Positions 13,848 through 26,096 of a DNA stretch of 64,000 nt are shown one piece after another. Both the position numbers and the translations under genes were made by a program. Numbering within the stretch: the first letter of the stretch is position 1; each line of letters begins with the position of its first letter. This stretch comes from Hymenolepis diminuta (Eukaryota; Platyhelminthes; Cestoda; Cyclophyllidea; Hymenolepididae), in contig CAADRB010000060.1 of the NCBI GenBank assembly GCA_900708905.1, positions 532,184 through 596,183 of the forward strand, read 5' to 3'. The notes under the pieces are model-generated. The model ran no database searches, was not told where the DNA came from, and saw only the letters and a list, made by a program, of their open reading frames with translations.

Positions 13848-13991
13848 CCAATCAGGTCGTGAAATTTTTGGGACAACTTGGCACGTGCGCACTTGCGCAC
13901 GCAATCGATTGCTTCTGCCTATGGTTACTTGACCAATAAGCTTTCCCGCTTCTGAATTTCCCATTAATGCTCCACGTAAGGCAGTATAAAA
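13848..13991 (+). promoter_or_regulatory. Promoter-like CCAAT/TATA cluster
   Basis: A less AT-rich patch has CCAAT at 13848-13852, a second CCAAT at 13933-13937 and TATAAAA at 13985-13991, in the order and spacing of a classical RNA polymerase II promoter or an LTR. No gene is found directly downstream, so this could be a retroelement relic or chance. Confidence 0.25.
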
Positions 13992-15249
13992 TGGGCATGT
14001 AGTGCCTTGCAGACTTTGGGTCTAAGCACCGTAGTTCCCCTACGGTTGTCTCAGCTCCAGGCGTCACTTTATTGCTTCTGCAATGTGGTGATTGCTGAGA
14101 AATTTCAAAGGAAGTAATGGGCGAAACCAGTGCAATATACAGATGATAGGCTACCAAGTCTAATTCAACCACCGTGATCAATGGTCTCATCTAGTCAACA
14201 ACCCATTTAATCGGACAATTCATTCTTTCATAACGACTCTTATGACTCGAATTGAATGTGAAACTATCAGCTTACAGTCGCGATCTCGGATGCTGTATTT
14301 ATTCAGTGTCAATCGTCAATGAAATCAGACTTCTCGTCTTTTTTCAACGTTTTCATTTTTTAAAATTTGCATACACTCTTTGTGTTTTGTGAAGATTCTC
14401 AGTTGTGTACGCATTCAGTGTTCTTGTGTTATTAAATATGTAGCATATATCTTTGTTTTCTATTTTTTGGATGGAAATTGAGCTGATGGAAGTTAAAGTC
14501 AAAGGGGGGAGGAGATGGTACTCTATGTGTTTAAGAACTCAAATAAATTTACTCTATGAATAAAAATAATTGGTTGAAAATCGCAACAACGAAATGAAAG
14601 AATTAACTCTGATCTAAAAATAATCTTCTTACCAAAGTTTCCAATGTAGTCATGGGTCCTTCCAGATGTTAGAAGGTCAGGATTTGAGTTGGAGACTAGG
14701 GAGGAGGAAGAAGAGGACTTCACATTTGGACTACTATGGAAAGCTCTTCATGCTCTAAAACTTATTAAGGGGACTGAAAAGAAAGCTTACCAAATTTTAT
14801 GGGTAAGGCAAATAAATTAAGTTGCCAAGGAAGTTTCTGGTATAATTATACCGGCCTGGGTAACACAGCTATCAATGTCGATTCCCATCTCTAAAAGCTC
14901 ATTAATTTTGAAAGGAAATAGCTCTTGATCTAAGTTGATTGGGCTACTTAAGGTAGTTCTACAGACTGGATCTAATTATATTTTAATGTTTATCTGACAA
15001 AAATTCCCCATCCTAGAGCTTTTTAATATAAGATGGTTAAATTTTCATTTTCATTTAAACCTCACTAAAATCTCGCATTCTGTTTCCAAATTCTTACAAA
15101 AATTTGAGTAATCGCTGAGCAACTCAAAATGTATCTACGTATAAAAAACCCGTCTATATTCTGAATATGCACTTAAATTTTTTATCAATCCTTTAAAAAT
15201 CACTAGACAACCGGTGATCAATCAGTGCACATGCTATTGCCATGGACGG
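13992..15249. other. Intergenic, no gene seen
   Basis: The minus-strand 112-aa ORF at 13852-14190 covers the promoter-like patch and shows no recognisable motif. The remainder is AT-rich with no supported feature. Confidence 0.45.
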
Positions 15250-15800
15250 TTGCTTTGGTATCGGCCACAAGTTCTAACGTGTGCAAATGAGTGTGCTAAT
15301 AAGGAGATACACATTGTGAGGAAATTTTTGGAGATATGATTACTGGATTCCACTTTAAACATTTGGAACTGACTCTGAAACTGAGAAATATTTCTAAAAC
15401 TGACTCAGGTTCAGTAGAGTAGGTTTAAAGGGTCAATGGTGCTGTATTTTCAAGAGAGTTCATTCATCATTTATACGGAAAACTTTGTGTGAGCTCTGAT
15501 TTGTTAAAATTACTTTGCCGGTCTTATGTAGGTGTTCACAGCTGAAAGAAGACGTAAATGAGTCAAAGCAACATGACCAACCATTCAAGTAAACCAACTG
15601 GTTGACAAGTTCTGAATATCGTGGTAATGATCTCGCCCGGAATCATCAAACTAAAATATGACCATTGGAACATTTCGATATTACAAGTTCACCTATTCGC
15701 CTAATGAGAAAGTGGAAAATTTAATGCTTCCAGAATTCGAATAAAATGAATTCATAATATACTTATGCTCGATCCCCGTTTCACTCCTTTCTATATATTT
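15250..15800 (+). repeat. Dispersed repeat family B, copy 3
   Basis: The most complete-looking copy. It matches 3790-4330 in its centre (about 15580-15650) and both 7230-7470 and 4140-4290 near its 3' end (TTAATGCTTCCAGAATTCG). No coding capacity remains. Confidence 0.55.
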
Positions 15801-18053
15801 TCGCTATTCCATGATTAAAACATGTTAAAGAGTTTTTGCATTGTCATAGGCAATAATAATAATATAATAATGTTAAAAGATTTTGGCATTTGGGAAGCAT
15901 ACAGGACAAAGAATACCACATCTGGAGGTGAAATGACACTTCTCAACATACATCCCCCAATTGGAACGTCTAACCATTCTAGATATTACTATCGACAGCG
16001 GAATTATATTCAGACGATCTTCGGGAATAAATATAAAAAAGGGCATTTAAGGTAGGAATGAACAATAAATTGCCTAACCACTAAATTTGCCTGAATTAAC
16101 TTCCTAATGAAAACGGACAATATGAATTTATAAAATCATTCTCCTCCCCTTTCAACATAATAAATGCAAGAGGAGAAAATACAGAAATGGAGTTAGCAAC
16201 CAATTTTTTAAGGCAATGGCATTCGATAACTGACGATCGGATTAGATTCAGAATTACTTCTGATTCTGCCGATCTTGATTGAGTAGAGGATCTTATATTG
16301 ATCCAGCACAAGAGGATACTCCCATTTGTTTCTGTGCGTGACAGGGCACAGTCGACTGATTTGGTGTATCTACTGTCACAGATTCCTCATCAGCCATTTT
16401 GGGGAGATAGAGCGCAGCCGTGCCTCCTCCGAGGCAACGCGCTCCTATCCAAGTTATTCAGGTCACTGGCTTCTGCTTCTATACTCCAGTTTGGCCAGTT
16501 AACTGCGCGTAACACGTGCTAGTGTGGTGATTGGTTCCTTGGACATTGATTGAAAGTGCTGTGGTGCGTTCGTGCGCCAGATTGCAGATGTCGGTTATTT
16601 GCAAGAGTGGCAGTAAGTTAACAGTAAACTATTTTCTCAAATCGTATTGGCTAATTTTAATTTACATAAACAAGGACTCTACTTCCGCTTACTTCTGAGG
16701 TTATCCATTATTTTGATTAATTCATACCTTTTTGGCTATTAGCAGTACATAGTTTACTTTTATGTTTGTCAAAACAATTAATCTTAAATGCTTAATTAAC
16801 AATATTATAAATAAGTTCATTTATTTTAAGACTGTATCAAATCTACAAATCAGACAAAAGAATGCCCAGATTATAAACTCCAGGAGGTTGTAGAGAAAGC
16901 TTTGCAAGGCCTTTTAATAATTTTTCCCATTTCTATTTTCTTTCCCAGCTTTGAACCATAGCATTTAGTTCTGAAGTTCATATGAACGGAAATATTTTTT
17001 CTATATTTTGTGGAACTCCGTTGAATTTAGAATAATTATGTGAAAGTACACATCTGATAACTCTAAAACAAGAGTGGTTGGATGGCCACTATCTTCCTTA
17101 CTCCCTTGCCTCCGAAGAGAAAATTTGAGCTGAGTAATACAGTCGACATCTAGCTCTATTTCGTTATTTTGATTCCCCAGCTAAAATAGGAAGTTTCTTG
17201 ATTATCTTTCGATAAAATTGCCTCGTAAGAATGATTCATGTTAACCTATTTAATCAACCTTTCCAAAGAAATACTAATTATCAAGTTCAAAACTCTCGCA
17301 GACCTATACTTATAACGCATCTGCTTTCTTTACTTGAATGATAAACAAGTAAAGGTCTAGACAAAGATGGATGAATGAGATTGCATCCTCGACATTATTG
17401 ACAATTATAGTAATTCTAATCCCGATAGCGCAGCTACTTTAGAAGCCGGATGAAATTAGGCTAATAGCCCCTCTTAAACAGGATACAAAACTTTCCTCGA
17501 GTAAGAAGACCAAACGCTGGGTTGTAAACATGTACGTTGGATAACTAGGAGTTAATCAGAGGCGAGAGTATGAAGGAGTAGGAGGAATTTGGAGGAAAGA
17601 GGAGATGTGAGAACTGTGCGAGGACAATCTAGATTGTCAGGAACAGGCGAAATGTAGTACAATAAGGAGATTATTGATGAGCAATTGATGGTTGGGTAGC
17701 ACGGAATCGGCATGTGCAGGTACTGCACAACATTAGCATTTATGCGCTGGTGGTTCGATATTCGAGGATCAATCATATGAGAAAATTCTTACTCTATTCT
17801 AAGTCACCAAACCCATATCTAACGAGGAATTAAAAGTAAAACTAAACTAAACTTCACCAACTGATAAGGAAGCATTTGCCAGCACGTAGGTAAAAATGTC
17901 ATTTTCTGACATCAGTTAATTGCGGCAGTTTAACGCATTGCTCAATCTCTCCCCCCTTCTGGTTTTATTTTAATCTATTCCATGGACCAAAATGAGAATT
18001 GTGGTTCTAATTAATCCCGTTGAAAGCAAAATAGCCAAGAATATACTATAACT
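15801..18053. other. Intergenic, no gene seen
   Basis: A GC-richer patch at about 16300-16600 contains a 74-aa plus-strand ORF (16298-16522) with no recognised domain. Nothing else is supported. Confidence 0.45.
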
Positions 18054-18059
18054 TTTATT
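18054..18059 (-). terminator. Candidate polyadenylation signal of the tektin gene
   Basis: AATAAA on the minus strand, about 92 nt beyond the tektin stop codon at 18151-18153. In position and sequence it fits a cleavage/polyadenylation signal. No transcript evidence is available. Confidence 0.45.
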
Positions 18060-18150
18060 TGAGTTATAGAGTTTGCTTCATGACTCGTTAATAGGGCGGT
18101 GCTGGATATGACTTTTTCCCCGGTCATCGACTGTTGAAATGAGGTAAGGT

Positions 18151-21100
18151 TTAATCAAAGTTTGGCTTTTTAGGAAGGACAGCAGCTGTCTGAGGACAAA
18201 AGGGACTATTCACGGGTTCTGGAGCTTTTAAGCGACCTCGCATGCCAATCACGATGTTGTCGACTTCCAGAGGGTGATTCAGTATTCGAATTTGCTCACA
18301 TATCTCAGCCATTTCATCTTCTACCATTTTTAACTGCTCCCTAAAATAGAGTAGGTAATAAATCAACCAAGAGTGTTATTATAATACTATTTATAATTTA
18401 TTCTATCTCGCATAAAATAACACGTTTTATATGTCCTTTTTACTACTTAATGAGAGTTTATTCGAATAAATAAATAAATAGTTGAGCATTAACTGTGAAG
18501 AATGATTCCTTGATACCTATCTTACATTACACAGAGAAACTAGGACACAAGTTCCACATTAGTGAAGAAAATTAAATCATTTGCATAGACATGGTAATAC
18601 GAAAGTGATTGGAAAGCTACTCCAAATTATCAACTCTAATTTTAGGGAATTATACGTATATTCGTATGAAATATGTATGTGAATACTGGCCATTACCAAA
18701 GTTCGGGACTATGAGTTAGACTACCGGCAAACAGCAAACAGCCGTAGTATCAGTGATCTGGACGATGAAGTCAAGGACAACGCGGAATTTATTAAAAAGG
18801 AACGATTAAAAATCGAAAGAGAGGAGAGAGGGAGCGTAAGAGAGAAAATGAGAGAGAAAGTAGAATAGGGCGAGTGACGAAGGAGAGCATGAGAACTAAA
18901 CGTCCAAAATGCCAGCATGTGACCGACGCGTCGTAAGTGTTTGCAGGTAAAAATTGGGTTATCGAGAAAAGGGATAGTACAAATCACTGATCAAGATTCT
19001 TTAACCTACATGTTTAAAAATAACTCAAATAAACGCAAAACTTAAATACAATATTTAGTTTGAAGAAAAGAAAGGCATAATTGATGGATGCCAATCTTGA
19101 AATCAAGATTTCTACATAGATCTAATCGTGGTTAAGTACTCTTCATCTGTCAAGGCCTAATTCCTTAAGGCTGTTGTAAGTGTTTGAGTGGAGCTTTGCT
19201 TTCAAGACAAATGGTCGAAAACTGTAAAAGCTGTTGATTATCAAGGGCGAAGGTTTGGATTCATCCGAACTTTTTTAATCCCAACCATTTCTAATTCTAG
19301 AGAAAAGTGTACGCATAAACTGACCAAATTTTAAAGTTTGACACTCCATTTTAGTGTTATGGAATCGTTATTTTGTCATAAGCTAGGCGATTTTTATTCT
19401 ATTGCACAGGATAGAGAATGATACTAGTTTACATGATTTTAACATATCAGAGCTCTCTTAAGTCCAACACTTTTCGGCGACTAGACTTATTTTAATACAC
19501 TGGATAATTTCATTCGCTCGTAAAGTTTTTCTGTTTATCAACATATGGTCTAATCAAATAACGAGTCAGTAGAATGACTGACCATTGCGTGCAATTGGAA
19601 TTAAATTGATTTATTCATGTTCGCTTTGGGTGTAGTTTCTTATGTGAAGTAAAATCCACCCGCCATAGTCACGAACTGATAATAGAACAGAAGAAACAGT
19701 AAAAATTGGTGGTGCAGTAGTTAGCATGCTCGTGTAGGATTTCAGAGGAGTATTCGATGGTTATCAGAGCATCTACAGTGAGCAGAATGGCTAATCGCTC
19801 TGGCTTAGTCTGACCGATAAAGGAAGTAGTGGTATTTGATTGTGTCTTCTTAAATGAGCTTAGGACTTATTAAGCATCTCCGACTTTTTAATTTGTACTG
19901 TAAATACTAAAAAGAACGTCTATTCAGAATTGCATCTAAAGACAATTCAATGTTCATAAAAAGGAAGACACTGAAAATCTGAAGATACTTCTCCCAAAAT
20001 ATAAAAAAATGAGAACATTTCATACTAAATCTTATGATTAAAGTAACCATTTATTTGTTCGCATAGTCTCTACTAAAATAATATATTTGTTAAATTTTGG
20101 TCAAATTGCATTGAGCATTTTTTAACTGCTTTGATAATGTACATAGTCCCTACCTGCGTGCAGGACGTTCCCAATAAACGGTCACGAAATCCACAAGAAG
20201 AGAAGAGAGTTGTATTAAATGCATTTTTTACATAAATAAACTAACCCTTTCTAAAATACATGAAGGCATGAAGGCAATGTAATTCCTAAAACCTTTTTCC
20301 AACGCTCATCTTGGATGGAAACTAACGTTCTATTCTGCCTCTTCCTCTTGTAGAGTTTTAGCAAGTTCAGATGGTCATATCTTTTATAGGATAACGTCGA
20401 TGTATACCAAATCCTTAACTATCAAGATGCTGATGAACATTACCTGATAAGCTACTAGTGCAAAGAAGTTACTTAAATGGTTATTATAAAGTAATCCATA
20501 GAAGTGATCCTTAAAATGAACCTAAGTAGAGAGTTGCAGGATATAAAGTGAATTAATACTAATCGATTAGGAAGAGTGATGCGTACGTGATTCTCAATCC
20601 TTCGGTTGTTTCAAATGCAAAATCCTAAAGTTTCATCTAGGCTATGACTGAACTTAGTAATCTCGTCTTTATTGAGCTGAAAACTTTACTATCATAAGAC
20701 TTGCATTTTACATTTGTCATTTCCGATAACAGATAACGAAATATTCGAAAAGAGACCATAATTTTCGTCTCCATTTGAGAAGAGCAAAATCTTGCATTCA
20801 AGTGGCCAACAATTAATTAATTTTGTGGAAATAAGATATTTAACGAATAGGACGACTAAATTATTGGTCACACTATTTTTTTATTAAGTGGGCAAGTATC
20901 ACTAATTCCTATCTTTTCTAGAGTTCCTCGTTATTCTTTATTTTGTAACCCAATATGAACTGTGGTTTTGTAATTTAGTCTTATAAATTATCATTAAACT
21001 TACGTGGTCTACCATTACTGGACAAGATAGAGGAACGACAGACAATGAGGCATGAACACTTGCCGTAACTCGTTTGATGAAAAATGTACGTGCAGAAAGG

Positions 21101-24100
21101 CAATTTATTGAGCAAAGAGACAAGCGGTACACGCTAAGCTGAAAACGTGGACCAATCTATTAGGAAATTAGGGAAACTGTTAACAGTATTTCCTATCGCT
21201 GGGTTCAAGTAGGTGAAATTTAAATTCCTACTATCTTACTCATTTAGTATGTACGTGAATAAATACCCGAATCAACTATCCTAATAAGTTTTAATATGAA
21301 AAACGCTGATCTATATGAAACGTGTCACTTTCGGAGAATGAAACACAAGCATAGGAAACAGTAAGTGGAATGAGCATTAAACAAAGCTGCGATGTTTATG
21401 TCTGTTCTTTCCGTCTCAGGTACATCTTGCCTTATACTAATTGCTAATACATTTAACCAATTGACGTGTCGCTACCATCGGGGATCAGAGATCCAGGAAT
21501 TGGGTAGTTGATTTCGAAATTTCTGAATATTTACTTTAATATGCTTTATAAGGAATTTCCTTGTCATGCAAATATAATTCCATTAATGATTCCTAACGAA
21601 ATTTTAAGAAAATTTTATTTTCAGATAACACTACCGATAATCAAAGATCAACTCTACTTATTTAACATTAGTAGATGATATTTTCTTCTTAGATGTTAAC
21701 TTACCTAGCTTTGACAATTATTTTATCCAGAGCATTACTACACTCCAGAAGGTTACTGCGTTCATCATTAAGGCCGAAATAGACAGCATCTTTGGTATTT
21801 TCCAATGCAGGTCTTTCAGTACGAGTCTCTGTTCGAGTTTCATTTAGCTTATGTTGTGCTGTCTTAGAGGCTTTGGAGGATTGCCATTCAGCTATGTCCG
21901 CGATAAGTTTTTCTTTCGTCTTCTCCAACTGAATGAATATTATACTAGCTTTTAAATTTATGAAAATAGATGTCTTTGCAATTATTCAAGAGAGGGCCTT
22001 GGTTTTGTGATTTTGAAATTATTATTATTACATCTAGGGCTACAGAATAACTAATTAATTGATCTCATAGAAGCTTCAGTACTTAAAATGGTTATGAGCA
22101 TCTCCCCGAGATTTTGGTTAATACCTGTATAAGAGATCACAAATAGAAAATGAAGAAATATAGGTGATGACAAGTTTTCAAGGATAAAAATCCTTTGTAT
22201 GTCAAATAGAGGTCTATATCTAGACCAGTGACCAAGTGATAACATTTGGGTAACGATCTGTATTACTCTGTGAACACTTTATCTGCTCCTCATCAGATAC
22301 GCTACATCCCTCGTGCCAAATTTTGGACTTCCTTTCGATATCTTTCGTAATAAAGAACAGATGCAAACACATCAAAAAACAAATTTTAGGTGCAACTGTT
22401 GGGTGATCACAGCCTTAAAAACTTGAAGATGCAGAGAGGAGACTGGGCGCCGACAAACCAAGCTCAATAATTAATATTTTGTTTTGGAACGGGTAATTCT
22501 CGTAGGTGATCTCTAATTCACTTATCATCCTTATCAGGTTGCAACTTCTTACAGGCTGCCACGTAGTCGAGACGATGATTGTCATCTATCTGGTGATATT
22601 TTGACTTTCAAACATCAGTAATATGAAGACGATTTGTTTTCATATATATTTAGTCTTTGTCGTTTTAATGGTGTCTTGAAGTAACCGTACTTCTAACTTA
22701 CATCTCTCGTCAGTTCTGAGTCAGCTCTAGCGTAGAACACAGAAACTAGACTTTCTTGAATTATTAATTGTGCAAGGGCCATACTTCACAAAGCCTTGAA
22801 ATAGATCTACAGAGTGTTCCCATTTAGAAGTCCGTCGCCAAGCAGGATTGTGTGACAGTGTATCATGGATATGTATTTATGAATTCCTTATTAACTTTGG
22901 TGTAGCCTTCCAGCTACCACACATAAATTATAATACTTCCAACCCTATTTATGTAAGCTTTTTCCAACATCCGTCTTTGGGTAGATAGTGGCATTATAGA
23001 GCTTCCCTGGTGAGGGACTCGAATTCTGCCACCATCTACATTAGCCAGAATTAACCAGTGCACAATTACTAGGTGTGCACTGGTGGGAACCGCACCCATG
23101 AACTCTGTTATGACAGATGAGTGTGGCGAGCAATCCGCAACTGACTCATACCAACTGAACACTTCCTTTCAGTGTTGCATCCCTCAGTCTTACTTCGATT
23201 AAAAGATTTTCGTAGCTTCATTTTGGGTATTAATACTACGGGTGCTTGCTATAGCCAGCAGACGTCAATCAACATCTGATGATTAGAAATGATTGATTCA
23301 TGATAAGATCTCCATTATAGTGTCCACAGGCGGTTCTGCTGTGTTTGCGTGTTTGCACACAGATACCTAAACAGGCGTCTTCGATGACGAGACATGACTG
23401 ACGTCTAACGAATAAAAAAATAAATATATATATATATATTTTTACTTATTAATAAATTGGGGTGGCTGGTTAGCCAGCTCTGGACTGATCTGGGGACATG
23501 AGTGACTTTACTTATTCCATTTATTCGATCAATATGGCTCCGATAGACCCAACGTTATTACAGTGCTTAAGTGACGACATTTCAATATAATAAAAAGTGT
23601 AACGAATACAATTATTTTTCATCTGTTAATATGAAAACCACAAAAATTGTGACTGATTTAAATTAAGTGAACACACTTGCCTCTATTTGTTGATAGTGTA
23701 GTTCGCGTAGAGCTAAATTAATCTGATGAATTTGGCGTCTTAGGGATTGTGATACGTCATCTGCCTTAGCTGTTAATCTGTTAGACGCATTATTTAAAGT
23801 GTCGTATAGACGTTCACACACCTCCAGACTCTTCTTGTAGTATTCTTCAGCAGGCGGTAACAATTCACGCAAAATATCGTCCCACGTTTGTAAATCTATG
23901 TAGCTAAACAGGACAAATTTATTGGGATCATATTTAGAATTTTATTATATCAGTGTTATTTAACTTCAGTTAAGGTGCTGACAGGATACGATGTGGGTTT
24001 TATACATTCATGATTTATGTAAGCCACCAACCACATTGTTACTGAGAAATCGGAAGTAAACAAATTCAGCAACCTTGCCAGCCAATGTGGCAGCACTTGT

Positions 24101-26096
24101 CACTACGCGGACCAACAGGGCCATACGGTGAATCATTGAAAAGGTTCTTGGTCTATCTTCCTATCTTTTTTATGCTCTTCCATTCTATATTGTCTTATCT
24201 CATATAACTTATATAATAAATCTTTATTTCGGCAACACTTCCTACTGTTTCTTGTTTGAGAGCCAATCCCACTTGTCGTAATTTGGTCTATGCGACACAT
24301 ATCATCTCCTACTCGCACATTGCTCTCTGTATATCTCAACCTCTATTCTCCTCTTTCTCACATTTAATTATTACCGTATAATTACATTTTTGTTCTCCGC
24401 TCAAATCACGGAGCCACTGTTTTCCGTTAATCTTTAGGAAAATCCCAGTTTCACATTATCTTAGTTGAGCTCCTACAAGTAACTACATAGACAAAATACA
24501 GTCATACTTCGGGCCCCAAATTAATTCAAAATGAGACCTACTTTACACTCTCCCGATCATGTAGGGGTTTAAAGCTGACATTCGCCGATTTTTCATTGAT
24601 ATTGAACATGTCAATGTCGATTTTCAATGCCTTGTTTTTATCGGCAATGACTTTTTCTATTTCTCGACGTATAAGAATTAGATCTTGAAGAAGAACAACC
24701 GCGTCATCAATTGCCAACTGGAAATCATTGAGAATCTTTTTCTGTAACTCAGACTCCTAAATGTCAGAGAGGGCATTTTACATTGATATAATTAACGTAT
24801 GTAAGTAGATGGATGGTCGAAATGATGTTTGAAGCAATAAATTTAGAAATCCATGGTGAATACTTTCGAATCCTACTGAATTTTTATTTTAGATGGCTAA
24901 ACGGAACCGTAAGATTATTTGGACTATCCCAAACGCATATGGAATATATAATGTCCCACTTTGGGGGCTGTAATTAATGGAAGCCTTAGGTGAGTCTTGA
25001 CACTCCTAACATGAAGCCAGTTTTAGAAAGGGATTCAACAAATGAATTATTGAATCGACTATGGGATGTGTGTACTGGTAAATGGATAAGAATATGTATG
25101 ATTTGACGTTCGCAATAAAATTCTGAGTCAATAAAAATGCAGTAAGATGACAATTTAAACGGATCAAACAAAGAAAGAATATAGAATGAGTGTTAGGGCT
25201 TTCGGTAAGTGAATTATTAAAGAAATAAAAGAAGACAGCACTTTATCCAAAATACGCCAAAATTCCAGAAGTCCCTAAAATATGAGATTCATGGTGAGGG
25301 ACAAATAATTTAATTCCGATTAAATGTATTTTTCAAACAGTAGGAATAAAAGCCGACATCTGTAGATAAAATTGCACTAAAAGTGCAAACATTAAAATTA
25401 TTTACAAAAAACACGACTACCTTCTTCAATATCACATCTGCGAGTTCCTAACTTAGATTTGAATTTTGTTTCATTAGTATTTTTAAATAGTTTGAATTTT
25501 AAAGAGTGCCCCAAGACATAGGTTAATAAGTAATTGAAGCAAAAATAACAAATGAAACGAAACGCTGAATGGCTGACATGATTTGAATTATAGATTTTTA
25601 TATTAGCCGAAAACGCTTTCGACCTACTTTGTAAAGCTCAGTTTGGACTTCATCATTAAAGGAATCGCCACCAAGTTGCGAATTTCGATAGGCAATGGTC
25701 TCTGCATTCACAGTTATTGCATCATTGAGAGTAGCAATGAAATGTTCACCTTCAATTTTTATTTCACCGAGAGTCTGAGTAACTGAAGTGATCATATTTA
25801 ACATATCTTGAAGTAAATGGAGCCACTCGCGATTACATTGAATTTGATCATGAAAGCGGTTATTGACACCCAGTTGATAGTATCTAAGGTAGGATTTTAA
25901 AATTAGCGTAAAAAGGACACAAAGCATAAAAGGATTTGAAAAATACTAACTTTGCGAGGGCATCAGCTTCGATTCTAATGGCTTTACCCTTCTGCCGTAA
26001 AATTTCAGCCTGATGTCGAACATCCTCTGCTGTACAATTGTAAGTAGATAGGGCATTTAACCACGATCCCCGAGAAATTGCATTATCAGTCTCCAT
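18151..26096 (-). CDS. Tektin-family ciliary microtubule protein (6 exons)
   Basis: Tektins are coiled-coil filament proteins inside doublet microtubules of cilia and flagella. Exons on the minus strand: 26096-25951, 25883-25628, 24756-24542, 23903-23681, 21928-21705 and 18340-18151. They join in frame to 417 aa, close to human tektin-1 (418) and tektin-2 (430). Family landmarks are a Trp near residue 12, DEVQTELYK (about 126-134) matching the family's D-x-VE-x-EL-x-KE, TWDD at 212-215 matching the loop QWDDF, TRTERP before the signature position, and a VDN-x-V-x-GMR-RL tail. The family nonapeptide RPNVELCRD reads RPALENTKD here (319-327). Phase requires intron 4 to use a GC donor (GAG|GCAAGT). 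The ATG at 26094-26096 gives the usual N-terminal spacing. Membership is firm, but the subtype (1 to 5) cannot be assigned. A non-coding 5' exon upstream is possible. Confidence 0.85.
18817..18867 (+). repeat. Purine-rich low-complexity tract
   Basis: A GA-rich stretch (repeating GAGAG and GAGAAA units) inside tektin intron 5. It creates a spurious minus-strand ORF rich in Ser and Leu (18721-18987). Confidence 0.6.
19080..19420 (+). repeat. Dispersed repeat family C, copy 2
   Basis: Direct diverged copy of 11945-12250, lying within tektin intron 5. The shared order of blocks is given under copy 1. Ends are approximate. Confidence 0.5.
19711..19855 (+). mobile_element. tRNA-derived SINE-like element, copy 1
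   Basis: Shows an A-box-like TAGTTAGCATG and a B-box-like GTATTCGATGG, the internal RNA polymerase III promoter of tRNA-derived SINEs, then a tail with GAGCAGAATGGCTAATCGC and a GATAAAGGAAGTAGTGG segment. The same order of blocks occurs at 42141-42300, 44961-45120 and, reversed, 22985-23140. Located in tektin intron 5. Confidence 0.5.
22531..22660 (+). repeat. Dispersed repeat fragment related to 55540-55620
   Basis: A segment containing CTTTCAAACATCAGTA and GAAGACGATTTG matches the 55-kb region (TTTTCAAACATCAATA and GAAGACGACTTT) in the same orientation. Only about 50 bp aligns convincingly. It lies in tektin intron 4. Confidence 0.35.
22985..23140 (-). mobile_element. tRNA-derived SINE-like element, copy 2
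   Basis: On the minus strand it carries the family tail GGTGGCAGAATTCGAGTCCC, a CACTGGTTAA block and a GTTCATGGGTGC segment at the B-box position. An 82-aa minus-strand ORF (22914-23162) is produced by the element and is not a gene. Located in tektin intron 4. Confidence 0.5.
23215..23560 (-). repeat. Dispersed repeat family D, copy 1 (inverted)
   Basis: The reverse complement matches 48430-48935. Shared blocks include CTGCTGGCTATAGCAA, AATCATTTCTAATC, GCAAACACGCAA, GACGTCAGTCATGTCTC and CCAGATCAG. The match is strong (perhaps three quarters identical by eye) over more than 180 bp, with weaker homology beyond. It spans the end of tektin intron 4, before exon 4. Confidence 0.65.
23423..23440. 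repeat. (AT)n microsatellite
   Basis: A perfect AT dinucleotide run of about eight units, placed inside repeat family D copy 1. Confidence 0.8.

Noticed and set aside
13618..14190. Minus-strand ORFs of 77 and 112 aa, and overlapping plus-strand ORFs
   Set aside because: No ATG at the start of the 77-aa frame, no recognised domain, competing open frames on the other strand. The Lys-rich beginning is suggestive but not enough.
16298..16522. 74-aa ORF in a GC-richer patch
   Set aside because: No domain, no splice context and no homologous copy in the window.
20938..21132. Minus-strand 64-aa ORF ending near a GTAAGT donor
   Set aside because: It falls inside tektin intron 5, has no recognised motif and no matching acceptor; a faint similarity to repeat family A was too weak to claim.
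24133..24339. Charged 68-aa ORF in tektin intron 3
   Set aside because: Including it is unnecessary for tektin length or phase, and it has no family resemblance.
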